Shown: piece after piece, positions 17,251 through 27,237 of the stretch | Position numbering within the stretch: position 1 is the first letter of the stretch | How the letters are laid out: every line of letters starts with the position of its first letter | Made by a program: the position numbers and the translations under genes | Origin: Nostoc sp. UHCC 0302 | GTDB taxonomy: Bacteria > Cyanobacteriota > Cyanobacteriia > Cyanobacteriales > Nostocaceae | Assembly: GCF_038096175.1 (NCBI RefSeq) | Contig: NZ_CP151099.1 | Coordinates: 3,474,501 to 3,538,500 of the forward strand | DNA: 64,000 nucleotides | Reading direction: 5' to 3' | Notes under the pieces: generated by a model | Database searches by the model: none | The model's input: only the letters and a program-made list of their open reading frames with translations | Told to the model about the DNA's origin: nothing

Positions 17251-18348
17251 TCAGCATTTATCCTTCTTCGCCGCAAACCTTTGACTAACCAATTCAGCCG
17301 CTAAATATATCGCTGCTTCCATACTTGTAGCATCGGCAATTCCCTTACCCGCAATATCAAAAGCTGTTCCATGATCTGGCGAAGTCCGCACGAAAGGCAG
17401 ACCGATAGAAGTATTAACTGCTCGGTCAAAGGCCATTAATTTCACAGGAATTAAACCTTGGTCGTGATAAAGTGCTAGGTAAGCATCAGCCGGATTTTGT
17501 GTCACAGAATTTCCGTACCAAGCTTGACCAGGTTTAACCCACATCGTATCTGGTGGTATCGGGCCATCTAGCTGTAATTGTGGGCGATTTTGCCGCTCTT
17601 GCTCTATCCAGGGAATTAACCAATCTTGTTCTTCATTTCCCAGTTGTCCCTGTTCGCCACTGTGGGGATTTAAACCTGCGATCGCAATCTTCGCTTTCTC
17701 TATTCCAAAATCTCTTTGCAAACACTCCACCAGCAAATCAAGTTTCTTTGTCAGTAACTGCGGTGTTAGTGTATCAGCTACTTGACGTAATGGAATATGT
17801 GTGGTAACAAGTAAAGCGCGAAGTATCCAACCAGTGTAGGGCGATCGCGCGACAAATAACATCCCAAAGCGGTCAACACCTGACTTTTGTGCCAAAAGTT
17901 CCGTTTGCCCTGGATAATTGTAACCTGCGGCTTTCCAGGCAGATTTAGCGATGGGGCCTGTAACAATAGCGTCAAATTTTCCGGCCAGTGTATGAGCGAT
18001 CGCATATTCCATATAAGCAAAGCTAGCCGCACCACTCGCTGCATTACCAACTCCTGTGATAATTTGAGTTGCAATCTCCTCATCCAACGGCACATCAATA
18101 ACTGACAACTGCTCTGGATTTGCCAAAGGAGCTAAATTTCCAATTAAATTTAGTTTGTGATAAGTCTGTACCAGTAAATTGCGGTTACCCACCACTGTTA
18201 CATCACAAATTTGACTAACTTCTGGATCTGCTAAAGCTTTTAAAATCACCTCCGGCCCAATTCCTGCCGGATCTCCCAGCGTCAGCGCTAAACGCGGGCG
18301 ATTTTCTTGACAAAAGTTTACTAAATTAGCTTGATTAATTTCATACAT
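17251..18348 (-). CDS. pdxA: 4-hydroxythreonine-4-phosphate dehydrogenase
   Basis: A 365-aa enzyme of the DXP-dependent pyridoxal phosphate pathway; it oxidises 4-phosphohydroxy-L-threonine with NAD(P). The family motifs are clear: [15 protein letters not shown] at the start, [12 protein letters not shown], then the metal-ligand His residues in [20 protein letters not shown] and [35 protein letters not shown] closes the active site. The length is slightly over the usual 330 because of an N-terminal extension of about 18 residues. It is divergent from petM, 205 bp away. Confidence 0.95.
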   Translation of the reverse strand: MYEINQANLVNFCQENRPRLALTLGDPAGIGPEVILKALADPEVSQICDVTVVGNRNLLVQTYHKLNLIGNLAPLANPEQLSVIDVPLDEEIATQIITGVGNAASGAASFAYMEYAIAHTLAGKFDAIVTGPIAKSAWKAAGYNYPGQTELLAQKSGVDRFGMLFVARSPYTGWILRALLVTTHIPLRQVADTLTPQLLTKKLDLLVECLQRDFGIEKAKIAIAGLNPHSGEQGQLGNEEQDWLIPWIEQERQNRPQLQLDGPIPPDTMWVKPGQAWYGNSVTQNPADAYLALYHDQGLIPVKLMAFDRAVNTSIGLPFVRTSPDHGTAFDIAGKGIADATSMEAAIYLAAELVSQRFAAKKDKC

Positions 18349-18553
18349 AAACTCTCTTCTTCATTTTCATCAAGTTTTACGGATCTCCCACTCCCCCACT
18401 CTCCCACTCTTACCCGTTCCCCGCCAAACCAGTAGGGATTACTTGCTAAACTAGTTTAGAATTATTTACACAGGTCTAATCCTACAGCAACTATTAAAAA
18501 GCTTTGGTAGACCTATGTTTACACAAACTAATTTGCAAAGGAGAATCACACCA

Positions 18554-18658
18554 ATGGGCGGCGAAATTTTGAATGCAGGTCTGTTGTCCTTCGGTTTAAT
18601 CTTTGTGGGCTGGGGTTTAGGCGCTTTGTTACTAAAAATACAAGGTGGAGAAGAATAA
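18554..18658 (+). CDS. petM: Cytochrome b6f complex subunit PetM
   Basis: A 34-aa single-span thylakoid membrane protein: [14 protein letters not shown], a hydrophobic helix, and the conserved end [10 protein letters not shown]. PetM is one of the four small peripheral helices of the cytochrome b6f dimer that links photosystems II and I. AAAGGAGA lies about 9 bp upstream of the ATG and decides the start. A strong terminator follows, so it is a single-gene transcript. It is too short for ordinary gene finders. Confidence 0.9.
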   Translation: MGGEILNAGLLSFGLIFVGWGLGALLLKIQGGEE

Positions 18659-18713
18659 TCCTCCTAGCAATCTGCATTTTGAGAGGTGAGAAACTTTACC
18701 TTTCTCGAAAAAT

Positions 18714-18744
18714 AGCTTGTCCGGCAACCGGACAAAGCTTTTTT
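18714..18744 (+). terminator. Terminator of petM
   Basis: AGCTTGTCCGG and CCGGACAAAGCT pair around a CAA loop (one bulged A), followed by TTTTTT. It begins 56 bp after the petM stop. Confidence 0.9.
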
Positions 18745-18852
18745 CGTAAGTTTCATCTCAGTCGCTTTCTTAAAAAAGATGTAAACTTTTGTTTGCATAG
18801 ACTATTCTGATAAGATTCTTTTCATAAAACATTAAGATTTATAACAACCCTC

Positions 18853-19848
18853 ATGACATTATTAATCGTCGGTGCCACTGGCACCTTAGGAAGACAAGTG
18901 GCTCGTCGTGCTATCGATGAGGGGTATAAAGTACGCTGTCTTGTGCGGAGCAGCAAAAAAGCAGCTTTTCTCAAAGAATGGGGGGCAGAACTCGTAGGGG
19001 GAAATTTGCGTTATCCCCAAACTCTAGCGGAAGCATTAGAAGGTGTAACCGCAGTCATTGATGCTGCAACATCTCGTCCTACAGATTCTTTGAGTATTAG
19101 ACAGGTCGATTGGGATGGCAAAGTAGCATTGATTCAAGCCGCAAAAGCAGCGGGAGTAGAGCGTTTTATTTTCTTTTCGATTCTGGATGCTGAAAAATAC
19201 CCAGAAGTGCCATTGATGGAAATTAAGCGGTGTACAGAACTCTTCCTAGCTGAATCTGGCTTAAATTACACCATTTTACGGTTAGCTGGCTTTATGCAAG
19301 GGTTAATCGGTCAATACGGGATTCCCATTTTAGAGAATCAGCCAGTTTGGGTGACTGGTGATTCTTCTCCTATCGCCTACATGGACACTCAAGATATTGC
19401 TAAGTTTGCTATCCGCGCCTTGAGTGTGCCAGCAACAGAAAACCAAGCTTTCCCTGTAGTGGGTACTCGTGCGTGGAGTGCAGAAGAAATCATTAGCTTG
19501 TGCGAACGTTTATCTGGCAAAGAAGCTAGAGTAACGCGGATGCCAATAAATTTACTACGTGCCGTGCAGCGCTTCATGCGGTTCTTTCAGTGGGGATGGA
19601 ACGTAGCAGACAGACTGGCGTTTACAGAAGTACTGGCCAGTGGTAGGCCGTTAAATGCCTCAATGGATGAGGTATACACAGTCTTTGGATTAGACCAACA
19701 ACAAACTGCAACCGTAGAAAGCTATCTACAAGAGTACTTCAGCCGAATTATGAAGAAGCTCAAAGAGTTAGATTATGAGAAAAATAAAACCAAAAAGCAG
19801 AAATCGAAGAAGACTCCTTTCAAAAAAGTTAATAGTAATAGTCAATAG
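18853..19848 (+). CDS. ycf39: Ycf39-type NmrA-like SDR protein
   Basis: A 331-aa atypical short-chain dehydrogenase. The Rossmann motif LLIVGATGTLGRQVARRA starts the protein, followed by VRCLVRSSKKAAFLKEWGAE, GVTAVIDAATSRP, GVERFIFFSILDA and YTILRLAGFMQG. This is the pattern of Ycf39 (plant HCF244), which works with High-light-inducible proteins in early photosystem II assembly, helping chlorophyll delivery to newly made D1. The C-terminal 25 residues are Lys-rich. It lies downstream of petM but separated by a terminator and 110 bp. Confidence 0.85.
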   Translation: MTLLIVGATGTLGRQVARRAIDEGYKVRCLVRSSKKAAFLKEWGAELVGGNLRYPQTLAEALEGVTAVIDAATSRPTDSLSIRQVDWDGKVALIQAAKAAGVERFIFFSILDAEKYPEVPLMEIKRCTELFLAESGLNYTILRLAGFMQGLIGQYGIPILENQPVWVTGDSSPIAYMDTQDIAKFAIRALSVPATENQAFPVVGTRAWSAEEIISLCERLSGKEARVTRMPINLLRAVQRFMRFFQWGWNVADRLAFTEVLASGRPLNASMDEVYTVFGLDQQQTATVESYLQEYFSRIMKKLKELDYEKNKTKKQKSKKTPFKKVNSNSQ

Positions 19849-19922
19849 TCAAGAGTTAAGAGTCAATAGTCAAGAGTCAATATTTTGACTTAGGACTCTG
19901 GACTTTTGACTTTTGACTTGAG
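19838..19922. repeat. Degenerate heptamer array with inverted half
   Basis: Repeats of GTCAATA / GTCAAGA are followed by the inverted form TTTTGACTTTTGACTTGAG. The array starts within the last codons of ycf39 and can fold as a long imperfect hairpin, so it may also end the transcript. Similar short arrays occur at 20915-20940 and 25583-25655. Confidence 0.7.
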
Positions 19923-19996
19923 ATTAATGACTACATTGTCAAAATGTGTAAGGATTACATAAGACAGAGCATCGCCTAAACTTTGGATATTTGAAT

Positions 19997-20914
19997 GTGC
20001 CGAAAGCAGGCATTATATACAATGACGTTAAACCGATAGCGAGTCGTATCGCTATCGAATTGAAAGACAAGCTAACCGCTGCCGGTTGGAATGTATGTGT
20101 AACTTCGAGTATCGGTGGAATATTGGGCTACTCTAACCCTGAGAGTCCTGTATGCCACACCCCAATTGACGGTCTGATGCCCCCTGGTTTTGACCCAGAC
20201 ATGGAATTTGCAATCGTGTTAGGGGGGGATGGCACTGTTTTAGCAGCGTCGCGTCAGGTCGCACCCTGTGGTATACCGTTGTTAGCGGTGAACACTGGTC
20301 ATATGGGATTTTTGACAGAAGCTTACCTAAACCAATTACCGCAGGCAATAGAACAGGTAATGTCGGGTAAGTATGAAATTGAAGAACGAGCGATGCTCAC
20401 CGTCAAAGTATTTCGAGGAGAATCGGTGCTGTGGGAAGCCCTCTGCTTGAATGAAATGGTGCTGCATCGAGAACCATTGACTTCTATGTGCCATTTTGAA
20501 ATTGCCATAGGGCGTCATGCACCAGTAGATATTGCGGCGGATGGTGTAATTGTTTCTACTCCAACTGGTTCTACAGCTTATTCACTTAGTGCTGGTGGGC
20601 CAGTAGTTACCCCTGGCGTACCCGTCTTGCAGCTAGTACCTATCTGTCCGCATTCCCTAGCTTCCAGGGCGTTGGTATTTCCAGATACTGAACCAGTCAA
20701 CATCTATCCAGTCAATATTCCTCGCCTAGTGATGGTGGTAGATGGCAATGGGGGTTGCTATGTCCTGCCAGAAGATCGGGTATATTTAGAGCGATCGCAA
20801 TATAGCGCCCGATTTATTCGCCTACAATCACCAGAATTTTTCCGAATTCTGCGAGAAAAGTTAGGTTGGGGCTTACCACATATTGCTAAACCGACTTCAG
20901 TAGAATTGCCGTAG
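19997..20914 (+). CDS. nadK: NAD kinase
   Basis: A 305-aa kinase phosphorylating NAD to NADP. The N-terminus [17 protein letters not shown] is followed by the nucleotide motif [16 protein letters not shown], then [15 protein letters not shown], the NEMVLHRE strand and [20 protein letters not shown], all hallmark motifs. The frame allows a TTG at 19991, but the GTG at 19997 gives the family-typical start. This is probably one of two cyanobacterial NAD kinase paralogues. MITE copy 3 lies 26 bp behind the stop. Confidence 0.93.
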   Translation: MPKAGIIYNDVKPIASRIAIELKDKLTAAGWNVCVTSSIGGILGYSNPESPVCHTPIDGLMPPGFDPDMEFAIVLGGDGTVLAASRQVAPCGIPLLAVNTGHMGFLTEAYLNQLPQAIEQVMSGKYEIEERAMLTVKVFRGESVLWEALCLNEMVLHREPLTSMCHFEIAIGRHAPVDIAADGVIVSTPTGSTAYSLSAGGPVVTPGVPVLQLVPICPHSLASRALVFPDTEPVNIYPVNIPRLVMVVDGNGGCYVLPEDRVYLERSQYSARFIRLQSPEFFRILREKLGWGLPHIAKPTSVELP

Positions 20915-20940
20915 GAGTCAAGTGTCAAGGGTCAAGGGTC

Positions 20941-21143
20941 GAATGGCACTAAGTTAAGCACAAACCCTTGATATAACTGGCTTTTGGGTGTGGGGTGTAG
21001 GGTGTAGGGTGTAGGGTGTGGGGAATTAAGAAGATGTTGAACTCCGCGGCGCAGCTAAAATTTAATTGTCTTAAACACGAACCTGCAACCCTACCCCCAA
21101 CAAAGAGCCCTGACGAGGTTTTACATGAGTCTTAGTGCCATTC
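20941..21143 (+). mobile_element. MITE copy 3 (203 bp)
   Basis: The ends are GAATGGCACTAAG and CTTAGTGCCATTC, perfect 13-bp inverted repeats. The duplication is GGTCAAGGGTC at 20930-20940 and 21144-21154. It inserted into a small GTCAAGG heptamer array just behind nadK. Five GGGTGTR heptamers are in its G-rich arm, the highest count among the copies. Confidence 0.95.
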
Positions 21144-21433
21144 GGTCAAGGGTCAAAGTCATTAATTATTCTCCCCTACTCCCTACTCTCCCACTCCTGC
21201 CAATTTGGCGATTTCCTTCCAGAATTACTTGTGTAGGAATGGTATTTGGAATTAGTTATTAAAATTGCATCTCGTGAATGCGATGGTTGATACCTGAAAG
21301 TGCTAAAACATCTTATGCAGTGTACTAAGCCAGGATTGCTCCATCACTAAAAACTCGTAACTGCATTTCTAGCTAATGTACAGACTTTCGTGAGAATGTC
21401 CGTACGCTCCAAAATCCAATATCCCAAATTGTT

Positions 21434-22120
21434 ATGACAGTTGCTCAAAGTCCCTGCGTTTTAGTGGTTGAAACTGATGAAAGCTTGGCAAATCAGCTGG
21501 CTTTCGATTTGCAAGAAGCAGGCTATGACTCGATTTTGGCCCATGATGCGACGATTGGTATGCAATACTGCCGCGATCGCCAACCTGCTTTAATTGTTTT
21601 AGACCGAATGCTCGCAGGCGAATCAGGACTCACATTATGCAAAAATATCAGAAGCACTGGTATGCGATCGCCTGTGCTGATATTAATGGCAAGGGATACA
21701 GTTGATGACCGTGTAGCTTGTCTAGAAGCTGGAGCTGATGATTACATCCTCAAGCCTTACCGCTCAGAAGACTTTTTGAAGTTGATTCGTCTCTACTTAA
21801 AACCTGATGTCGATACCACAGAGCAATTACGCTTTGCGGATCTTGTCTTAGATATAGCAACTCGCCGGGCTATACACAACGGACGAGCAATTGACTTGAC
21901 AATGAAGGAATTTGAACTATTAAAATTCTTAATGGAACATCCACGTGAGGTTTTAACTCGCGAACAAATTCTTGAAAATGTTTGGGGTTACGACTTTATG
22001 GGGGAATCGAACGTAATTGAAGTATATATTCGCTACCTACGCTTGAAAATCGAAGATGAAGGTCAAAAGCGCCTAATCCAGACGGTGCGAGGTGTAGGGT
22101 ATGTGTTAAGAGAATCCTAG
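21434..22120 (+). CDS. nblR: NblR-like response regulator
   Basis: A 228-aa OmpR-family regulator. The receiver has VLVVETDESLANQLAFDLQE, LIVLDRMLAGESGL with the acceptor Asp, ILMARDTVDDRVACLEAG and the Lys in DDYILKPYRSEDFL. The winged helix contains DLTMKEFELLKFLMEHPRE, WGYDFMGESNVIEVYIRYL and TVRGVGYVLRE. The phrases VETDES, DRMLAGESGL and MARDTVDDRVACLEAG are characteristic of NblR, the regulator needed for phycobilisome degradation and survival under nutrient stress or high light. The assignment is from memory of the family, so a close paralogue is possible. Confidence 0.72.
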   Translation: MTVAQSPCVLVVETDESLANQLAFDLQEAGYDSILAHDATIGMQYCRDRQPALIVLDRMLAGESGLTLCKNIRSTGMRSPVLILMARDTVDDRVACLEAGADDYILKPYRSEDFLKLIRLYLKPDVDTTEQLRFADLVLDIATRRAIHNGRAIDLTMKEFELLKFLMEHPREVLTREQILENVWGYDFMGESNVIEVYIRYLRLKIEDEGQKRLIQTVRGVGYVLRES

Positions 22121-22265
22121 TAAGCAATTCGGTATTCAAGTTACATATCCTTATAACTCAATACTATTGAGTAATTTATACAACAATATCACCAGCTAAA
22201 ATCCGTACGCTATCTGGTTCAAATTTTGTAAAATTGAAATCTAAATTACAAAATCAAAAACCATT

Positions 22266-22796
22266 ATGACTCGTTGGCTAGGTTTGCTCTCGATGTTACT
22301 GAGTATTGTGCTGATGGGGTGTTCTGTGCCGACAACAGCTAAAACTCCTACCTCAACGTCTGGTTCGGAAACTCCAACATCAGAGAGTTTGGGGCAGAAA
22401 CTACCGATTTCTGCTAAAGCTATTGTTCCCAACCGTACAACGATTAACTTAGAAGTAGCGCGAACAGGGGAACAGCAACAGAAAGGATTGATGTATCGAC
22501 CAGCTTTACCCAGTGACCGAGGGATGCTGTTTCAGTTTCCTTCAGCCCAACCAGTTAGTTTCTGGATGAAGAATGTACCTGTAGCTTTGGATATGGTATT
22601 TCTACAAAAAGGAAAAATTAAGTATATTCAGGCTTCTGCACCTCCCTGTAACAATGAGCCTTGTCCTACTTATGGGCCTAATACACCCATCGATACGGTG
22701 ATTGAACTTCGGTCTGGACGAGCCGCTGAATTGAAACTAAAAGTTGGAGATACTGTCAAAATTGAGTTTTTAAACTCTAGTGCCTCACAAAAATAA
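22266..22796 (+). CDS. DUF192 family lipoprotein
   Basis: A 176-aa protein with a lipoprotein signal peptide (hydrophobic run then VLMGCS, Cys at residue 19) and a Ser/Thr-rich linker. The DUF192 barrel follows, with INLEVARTGEQQQKGLMYRP, DRGMLFQF, SFWMKNVPVALDMVFLQ and a C-terminal AELKLKVGDTVKIEF. The role of DUF192 proteins is unknown; export and anchoring on the outer face is inferred from the lipobox. It is 145 bp behind the nblR-like gene. Confidence 0.85.
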   Translation: MTRWLGLLSMLLSIVLMGCSVPTTAKTPTSTSGSETPTSESLGQKLPISAKAIVPNRTTINLEVARTGEQQQKGLMYRPALPSDRGMLFQFPSAQPVSFWMKNVPVALDMVFLQKGKIKYIQASAPPCNNEPCPTYGPNTPIDTVIELRSGRAAELKLKVGDTVKIEFLNSSASQK

Positions 22797-23317
22797 GATT
22801 TGAGTAGTTTCTCATATACAACCTGTATAACCTAAATAGATGTTTTTTCTGTAAAAAATAGCACGCACTGTGGTAAAACGGTCATTTATGAGGCTACTAT
22901 TTAAAAACTGTGGTAATAATATAAAATCCTACTGACTTGAAGCTAAAATTACGGCTTTAAGATTCAGCCGCAAAAATATTTCTTTGGGCGTACGTGTAAA
23001 TAGTCGCCATAGGGGAGTATGGGCTATGGAATCTTTGTTACCACAGGTGTAATTAAATAAAACACTGTAGTAAAAAAGGTAAAGCCAATTTGACCAGGGA
23101 AAAATGCTGCTTAAGAACCAAACACAGAAAGCGCACTAAAATTTTTATCTATTAAGCCCTTGCGAGAACACACTCTTCAAGGCAGATGAAAAAACTGTGC
23201 TGGCTGGAGTTTATATCTAATAACAGCGCAGTGACAAATAAAATACTGGCTACTGACTAATGAAAACTGGTGAACTGATATATGACAATACACTCTACAC
23301 AAGGAGGTGAGATCCAA
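22797..23317. other. Intergenic region before DUF2949 gene
   Basis: About 520 bp with no convincing frame. It probably contains the promoter and a long 5' leader of the DUF2949 gene. I see no riboswitch fold that I recognise. Confidence 0.4.
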
Positions 23318-23509
23318 ATGTCACCATCAACATATTCTCGGTTGATTCATTTTTTACAAGAAGATTTGGCAATTTCTGCTGCATCGCTAGCGGTTGCACT
23401 TCGGCATCGAGAGCAAGATCCAGGCCCTTTACCAATGATTCTTTGGCAGTATGGGTTAATTACTCTAGACCAGTTAGAACAAATTTATGATTGGCTGGAG
23501 ACAGTATAG
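23318..23509 (+). CDS. DUF2949 family protein
   Basis: A 63-aa protein, MSPSTYSRLIHFLQEDLAIS, then SLAVALRHREQDPGPLPMIL and WQYGLITLDQLEQIYDWLE. This matches the small cyanobacterial DUF2949 family of unknown function, mostly helical. The frame is open from 23282, but AAGGAGGTGA, an almost perfect anti-16S match, ends 8 bp before the ATG at 23318 and fixes the start. Such a strong site suggests high translation. Confidence 0.8.
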   Translation: MSPSTYSRLIHFLQEDLAISAASLAVALRHREQDPGPLPMILWQYGLITLDQLEQIYDWLETV

Positions 23510-23766
23510 GTATGCAATTAAAAATACCTTTAAACAAGTCGCCACTCACCCTAGCCTACCCTAACTCTACGCGAAGCCGTTCGTGTCTATTGGGCATAAG
23601 AACCTTTAAACTAAACACCTAACGTCAAACGAGTCCTACTTTGCAGTACGCGTCTTTAAAATTAAAAATAAGCAAGCGCAATCGTGTTAGCTTCTTAGCT
23701 ATTAACTACTAGATGCAAATTAAAGTAAGGGCAGGTTCATGAGTAGTTCATTAGGAGAATTAAAGT

Positions 23767-23862
23767 ATGTCCAATCTACTCTACTTTATACAAAGGTTGA
23801 TAGATAATAAAATTAAGTCTGTGCTTTCTACTTATTACATACTCATCAAAAGAGCGACTTGA
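23767..23862 (+). CDS. Possible 31-aa small protein
   Basis: ATG with GGAGA 10 bp upstream opens MSNLLYFIQRLIDNKIKSVL and ends in a TGA located in the first arm of the terminator that follows. The composition is amphipathic-helical. The overlap of its end with the terminator stem makes chance likely; alternatively the transcript is a non-coding RNA. Confidence 0.2.
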   Translation: MSNLLYFIQRLIDNKIKSVLSTYYILIKRAT

Positions 23863-23884
23863 TCAATTAAGTCGCTCTTTTGAT
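23845..23884 (+). terminator. Strong hairpin terminator
   Basis: ATCAAAAGAGCGACTTGAT and TTAAGTCGCTCTTTTGAT form a 16-18 bp near-perfect stem with a short loop. It lies about 340 bp behind the DUF2949 stop, far for that gene, so a separate small transcript between 23510 and 23845 is plausible. It is AT-flanked on both sides and may work bidirectionally. Confidence 0.75.
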
Positions 23885-24095
23885 TATTAGTCATTTATTA
23901 TTAATCCTTTGTTTTCAGACTTTACTTATATAAGAGTTTTCAATTCGGTGAAGTACAGATATTTGTGGGTAGGATAGCACAGCTATCCTATCTATCCGTA
24001 TACTTATAAGATTGAATGTTCAAAACAATAGCTGCTGGAACTAGAGAACTTAATCAGGGTGTCAAACTCAAATTTAAAATATTAAACTTTCTGGA

Positions 24096-24347
24096 TTAAT
24101 CAGGAACAATAACTTTGCTACTATTATGATGATTTATTGACCAACGATGGTCTACTGTGACAGAGCAAAACTGGCAAACTTCTTCTAGTCGCTTTTGTTG
24201 TACAGCAGCTTTGCGGAGAGTGATAATTAACTGATTTACTTGACGTCGTAAATCAGGATTGTCGTTAACTGCTAACATAGTTTGTCTTTCTAACAGTTGG
24301 AGTATGAGTTCGTAGTGGACAGGCGAAGGAAGAGGAATTTGCTCCAT
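24096..24347 (-). CDS. Small cyanobacterial protein, DUF5340-like
   Basis: An 83-aa helical protein: MEQIPLPSPVHYELILQLLE, then RQTMLAVNDNPDLRRQVNQL and a polar tail. The opening MEQIPLPSPVHYELI is a pattern I associate with small conserved cyanobacterial proteins annotated DUF5340; that name is tentative. No function can be given. Two Cys (CQFC) occur near residue 60. It is transcribed towards the DUF2949 gene and ends after a long gap. Confidence 0.6.
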   Translation of the reverse strand: MEQIPLPSPVHYELILQLLERQTMLAVNDNPDLRRQVNQLIITLRKAAVQQKRLEEVCQFCSVTVDHRWSINHHNSSKVIVPD

Positions 24348-24661
24348 GAAGTTTAATTATGATTTCAAATTGAGGATGTTGTATTAGTTTGAGTATATCT
24401 CTTGCTAATAAATGAATTGTTACACAATAAATAACTAGTTGCTTACTGCTTTAATTTACCTGGAGATAAAGATTTAGCAAAGAGTTTAGCGACGGCCTAA
24501 TACTAATTCGTAATTTCTAATGACGCTGGATGATTTGCTGACGTAATTCGTAATCAAGACACATTAAAAAGACTGTAGATAGGTGCTTTCTATGATGTTC
24601 ATCTTTACAAATCGTATTTTTTGAGAAAATTATAGTTGGTCAACTGCACTTTGTGCGATTA
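24348..24661. other. Intergenic region upstream of the trpC 3' end
   Basis: About 310 bp without a gene on either strand. It must contain the promoter of the minus-strand small protein. A plus-strand terminator follows at 24662, so a short plus-strand RNA could start here. Confidence 0.35.
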
Positions 24662-24691
24662 CCCTGCTTTGAAGGAGCAGGGAATTTTTTT
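24662..24691 (+). terminator. Plus-strand terminator abutting the trpC stop
   Basis: CCCTGCT / AGCAGGG form a 7-bp stem with a 7-base loop, then AATTTTTTT. The T run is on the plus strand, opposite to both neighbouring genes. On the minus strand no T run follows the hairpin. Confidence 0.55.
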
Positions 24692-25581
24692 CAGAAACGC
24701 TTCGGCAATAACTGAGCGATCGCTAAATTTGGATTTGGTTGTTTTACCAAAGATTCGCCAATGAGTACAGCAGATGCACCGGCTTTCTCCACCAAACTCA
24801 AGTCATCTGGATTGTGTAGCCCTGACTCGCTAACTACTAGGATTTTTCGGTCTTGCAATTGGCTACCCCTGGTCGCTAGCAGTTGACAAGTAGTTTGCAA
24901 GTCAACAGAAAAATCTTCCAAGTTTCGATTATTAATTCCCACTAGGGAGACACCATCTAAGGCTAACACACGGTCAAGTTCTGCCAAACTGTGGACTTCA
25001 ATTAAAGCTGCCATTTTCAAGTTATGAGCAATTTTGATGAAGTACTGCAAATCTTGATCGCTGAGTATAGCCGCAATCAACAAAATGGCATCTGCACCCT
25101 TAACACGTGCTAAGTACATCTGGTAAGGATAGATGATAAAATCTTTACACAGCAGCGGCAAATCTACAGCGTCGCGAACTAAGGCTAAGTTATCAAAGCT
25201 ACCTTGAAAAAATTTAACATCTGTGAGTACCGAAAGACAACTAGCACCACCTTCTTGATAAGACAAAGCGATCGCAACTGGGTCAAAATCTTCCCGTAAA
25301 ATTCCTTTACTAGGTGAAGCTTTTTTGACTTCTGCAATTAACGCTGGTTTTGTTTTGCCTTGTTTTAAAGCGGCGACAAAATCACGAGTTGGCGGTGCGG
25401 AGAGTGCCTGTTTCCGCAATTGCAGCAAAGGGACTCTTTCCCGCATTTGGTCAACTTCTACTTCTTTTTGCCAGACAATTTCTTCTAAGATGTTGGTTGG
25501 CGCTGCATCAGGCACTGCAACCTGATAACGTAATACGGACACGTCAATAGCAGGATTAGGTGGACGACGACGGATTTGCAT
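24691..25581 (-). CDS. trpC: Indole-3-glycerol phosphate synthase
   Basis: A 296-aa TIM-barrel enzyme of tryptophan biosynthesis; it closes CdRP to indole-3-glycerol phosphate. Family blocks are all present: [38 protein letters not shown] with the catalytic Lys, [71 protein letters not shown] and [12 protein letters not shown]. An N-terminal extension of about 30 residues ([15 protein letters not shown]) is common in cyanobacteria. It sits behind lpdA on the same strand with a 110-bp gap filled by G-rich heptamers. Confidence 0.95.
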   Translation of the reverse strand: MQIRRRPPNPAIDVSVLRYQVAVPDAAPTNILEEIVWQKEVEVDQMRERVPLLQLRKQALSAPPTRDFVAALKQGKTKPALIAEVKKASPSKGILREDFDPVAIALSYQEGGASCLSVLTDVKFFQGSFDNLALVRDAVDLPLLCKDFIIYPYQMYLARVKGADAILLIAAILSDQDLQYFIKIAHNLKMAALIEVHSLAELDRVLALDGVSLVGINNRNLEDFSVDLQTTCQLLATRGSQLQDRKILVVSESGLHNPDDLSLVEKAGASAVLIGESLVKQPNPNLAIAQLLPKRF

Positions 25582-25582
25582 G

Positions 25583-25655
25583 ATGGGGACTGGGGACTGA
25601 GGACTGGGGACTGGGGATTGGGGAATAGGGACTGGGGAATGGGGAATGGGGACTG
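25583..25655. repeat. GGGGACT/GGGGAAT heptamer array
   Basis: Ten or so imperfect heptamers (TGGGGAC, TGAGGAC, TGGGGAA) fill the gap between trpC and lpdA. They are non-coding and similar in style to the short tandem repeats of heterocystous cyanobacteria. Confidence 0.8.
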
Positions 25656-25691
25656 AATTCTTCCCAATACCTAATACCCAATCCCTAATCC

Positions 25692-27122
25692 CTAATTTAC
25701 GATCGCTCGTTTGTAAGCTTCATCCAGCACTTCTGAAAGTGTTGGGTGAGCGTGAACTAGATGTGCGAGGTTTTCGACAGATTGACGGTTAGCGATCGCT
25801 GCTGACGCTTCGTGGATTAAGTCTGAGGCGTGCAGTCCAAAAATGTGGACGCCCAAAACTTCACCTGTGTCTTTGCGATACACTACCTTAGCAATACCGT
25901 CGGCTTCATTTTCTGCCAACGCTTTGGAATTACCTTTGTAGTAACTCCTGCTTGTACCAATTTCAAATCCCTCAGCTTGTCCCAAATCTTTGGCGGCGGT
26001 TTCCGTTAAACCTACATAGCTGACTTCTGGGTGGGTAAACGCCGCTGCGGGGATGCTGCGATAGTCTACAACACGCTCTCTACCTACGATATTTTCCACC
26101 GCGATGATGCCTTGTGCCGAAGCTGCGTGCGCCAGCATCATCTTGCCATTGGCGTCGCCAATTGCCCACAGATGCGGCACTACTTCACCTGCTGACAGCA
26201 CCGCCATTCGGTCGTCAACGGGGATAAAGTTTCGCCTATCGAGTTCGACACCTACAGACTCCAAACCAAGATTTTGTGTCGCGGGGATGCGGCCTGTCGC
26301 AACTAAGCAAGCGTCTACCTCGATGACATCTATATCTTCTTTGGTTTTGAAATCTGCCAGTTCAATCACCACAGGCGAACCAGGGATGACTTTTTTGGCA
26401 TATATCCCCACTTTGGTTTCAATATCGCGGGGAGTAATCAGCACCCGTTCGGCGAGTTTGGCAATATCGCGGTCAAATCCTGGCATTAACTGATCTAGGG
26501 CTTCAATCATAGTGATTTCACAACCCAAAGCTGAGTAAATATCAGAAAATTCCAAGCCGATATAACCACTGCCAATAATTGCTACCCACTTTGGTAGTGT
26601 CTCTAACTTCACCCCTTGGTCACTGGTAAAAACAGTTTTGCCGTCTACTTCAATTCCTGGAGGAACAAAGGGAATTGAACCAGGCGAAAGAATGATGTCT
26701 TTGGCTGTGATGGTTTTTTCACCACCATCTCCAGTGACTGTGACTTTTTGTGTCCCAGCAACTTTTCCCCAACCTCTGATGATATCTACTCCTAGACGTT
26801 TGAGGCTATTGGTTAAGTCGCCTTGAATTTTCGCTACTAAATTGCCAGCATGATTAGCGATCGCTTCACGATCAAACTCTACACTACCAATTTGAATTCC
26901 CAGCGACTTCAGGTGGTGGGCATTGCGTAACTCCCGCACACGTCCAGATGCTGCCAACAGTGCCTTAGAAGGAATGCAGCCCCGATTAACGCAGGTTCCC
27001 CCCATATCAGCAGCTTCGATAATTGCTGTCTTCAGACCGGAACTTACAGCGTGTAGGGCAGCGCCATGTCCGCCTACACCAGCGCCTATAATCACTAAAT
27101 CGTAATCAAAACCATGACTCAC
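25692..27122 (-). CDS. lpdA: Dihydrolipoamide dehydrogenase (E3)
   Basis: A 476-aa flavoprotein disulfide reductase serving pyruvate dehydrogenase and glycine cleavage. FAD site [19 protein letters not shown], redox disulfide [16 protein letters not shown] (Cys near 44 and 49), NAD site [47 protein letters not shown] and the C-terminal active-site base in [13 protein letters not shown]. The length is typical. It starts with ATG at 27122 and is transcribed towards trpC; whether they form one unit is unclear because of the repeat array between them. Confidence 0.95.
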   Translation of the reverse strand: MSHGFDYDLVIIGAGVGGHGAALHAVSSGLKTAIIEAADMGGTCVNRGCIPSKALLAASGRVRELRNAHHLKSLGIQIGSVEFDREAIANHAGNLVAKIQGDLTNSLKRLGVDIIRGWGKVAGTQKVTVTGDGGEKTITAKDIILSPGSIPFVPPGIEVDGKTVFTSDQGVKLETLPKWVAIIGSGYIGLEFSDIYSALGCEITMIEALDQLMPGFDRDIAKLAERVLITPRDIETKVGIYAKKVIPGSPVVIELADFKTKEDIDVIEVDACLVATGRIPATQNLGLESVGVELDRRNFIPVDDRMAVLSAGEVVPHLWAIGDANGKMMLAHAASAQGIIAVENIVGRERVVDYRSIPAAAFTHPEVSYVGLTETAAKDLGQAEGFEIGTSRSYYKGNSKALAENEADGIAKVVYRKDTGEVLGVHIFGLHASDLIHEASAAIANRQSVENLAHLVHAHPTLSEVLDEAYKRAIVN

Positions 27123-27237
27123 GTTAGTTTCCCCGTGTGCTTCGTCTATATATTCTCAACTTCACCAGCAACTCAGTGCAACCTTTTTAAATTTTTGCTG
27201 TTTCTAACTCCAATTATCATTCACAGTCAGCCGAGAG

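Noticed and set aside
26104-26493. 129-aa plus-strand frame
   Set aside because: It is a shadow inside lpdA, with low-complexity Ser/Pro content and no ribosome site.
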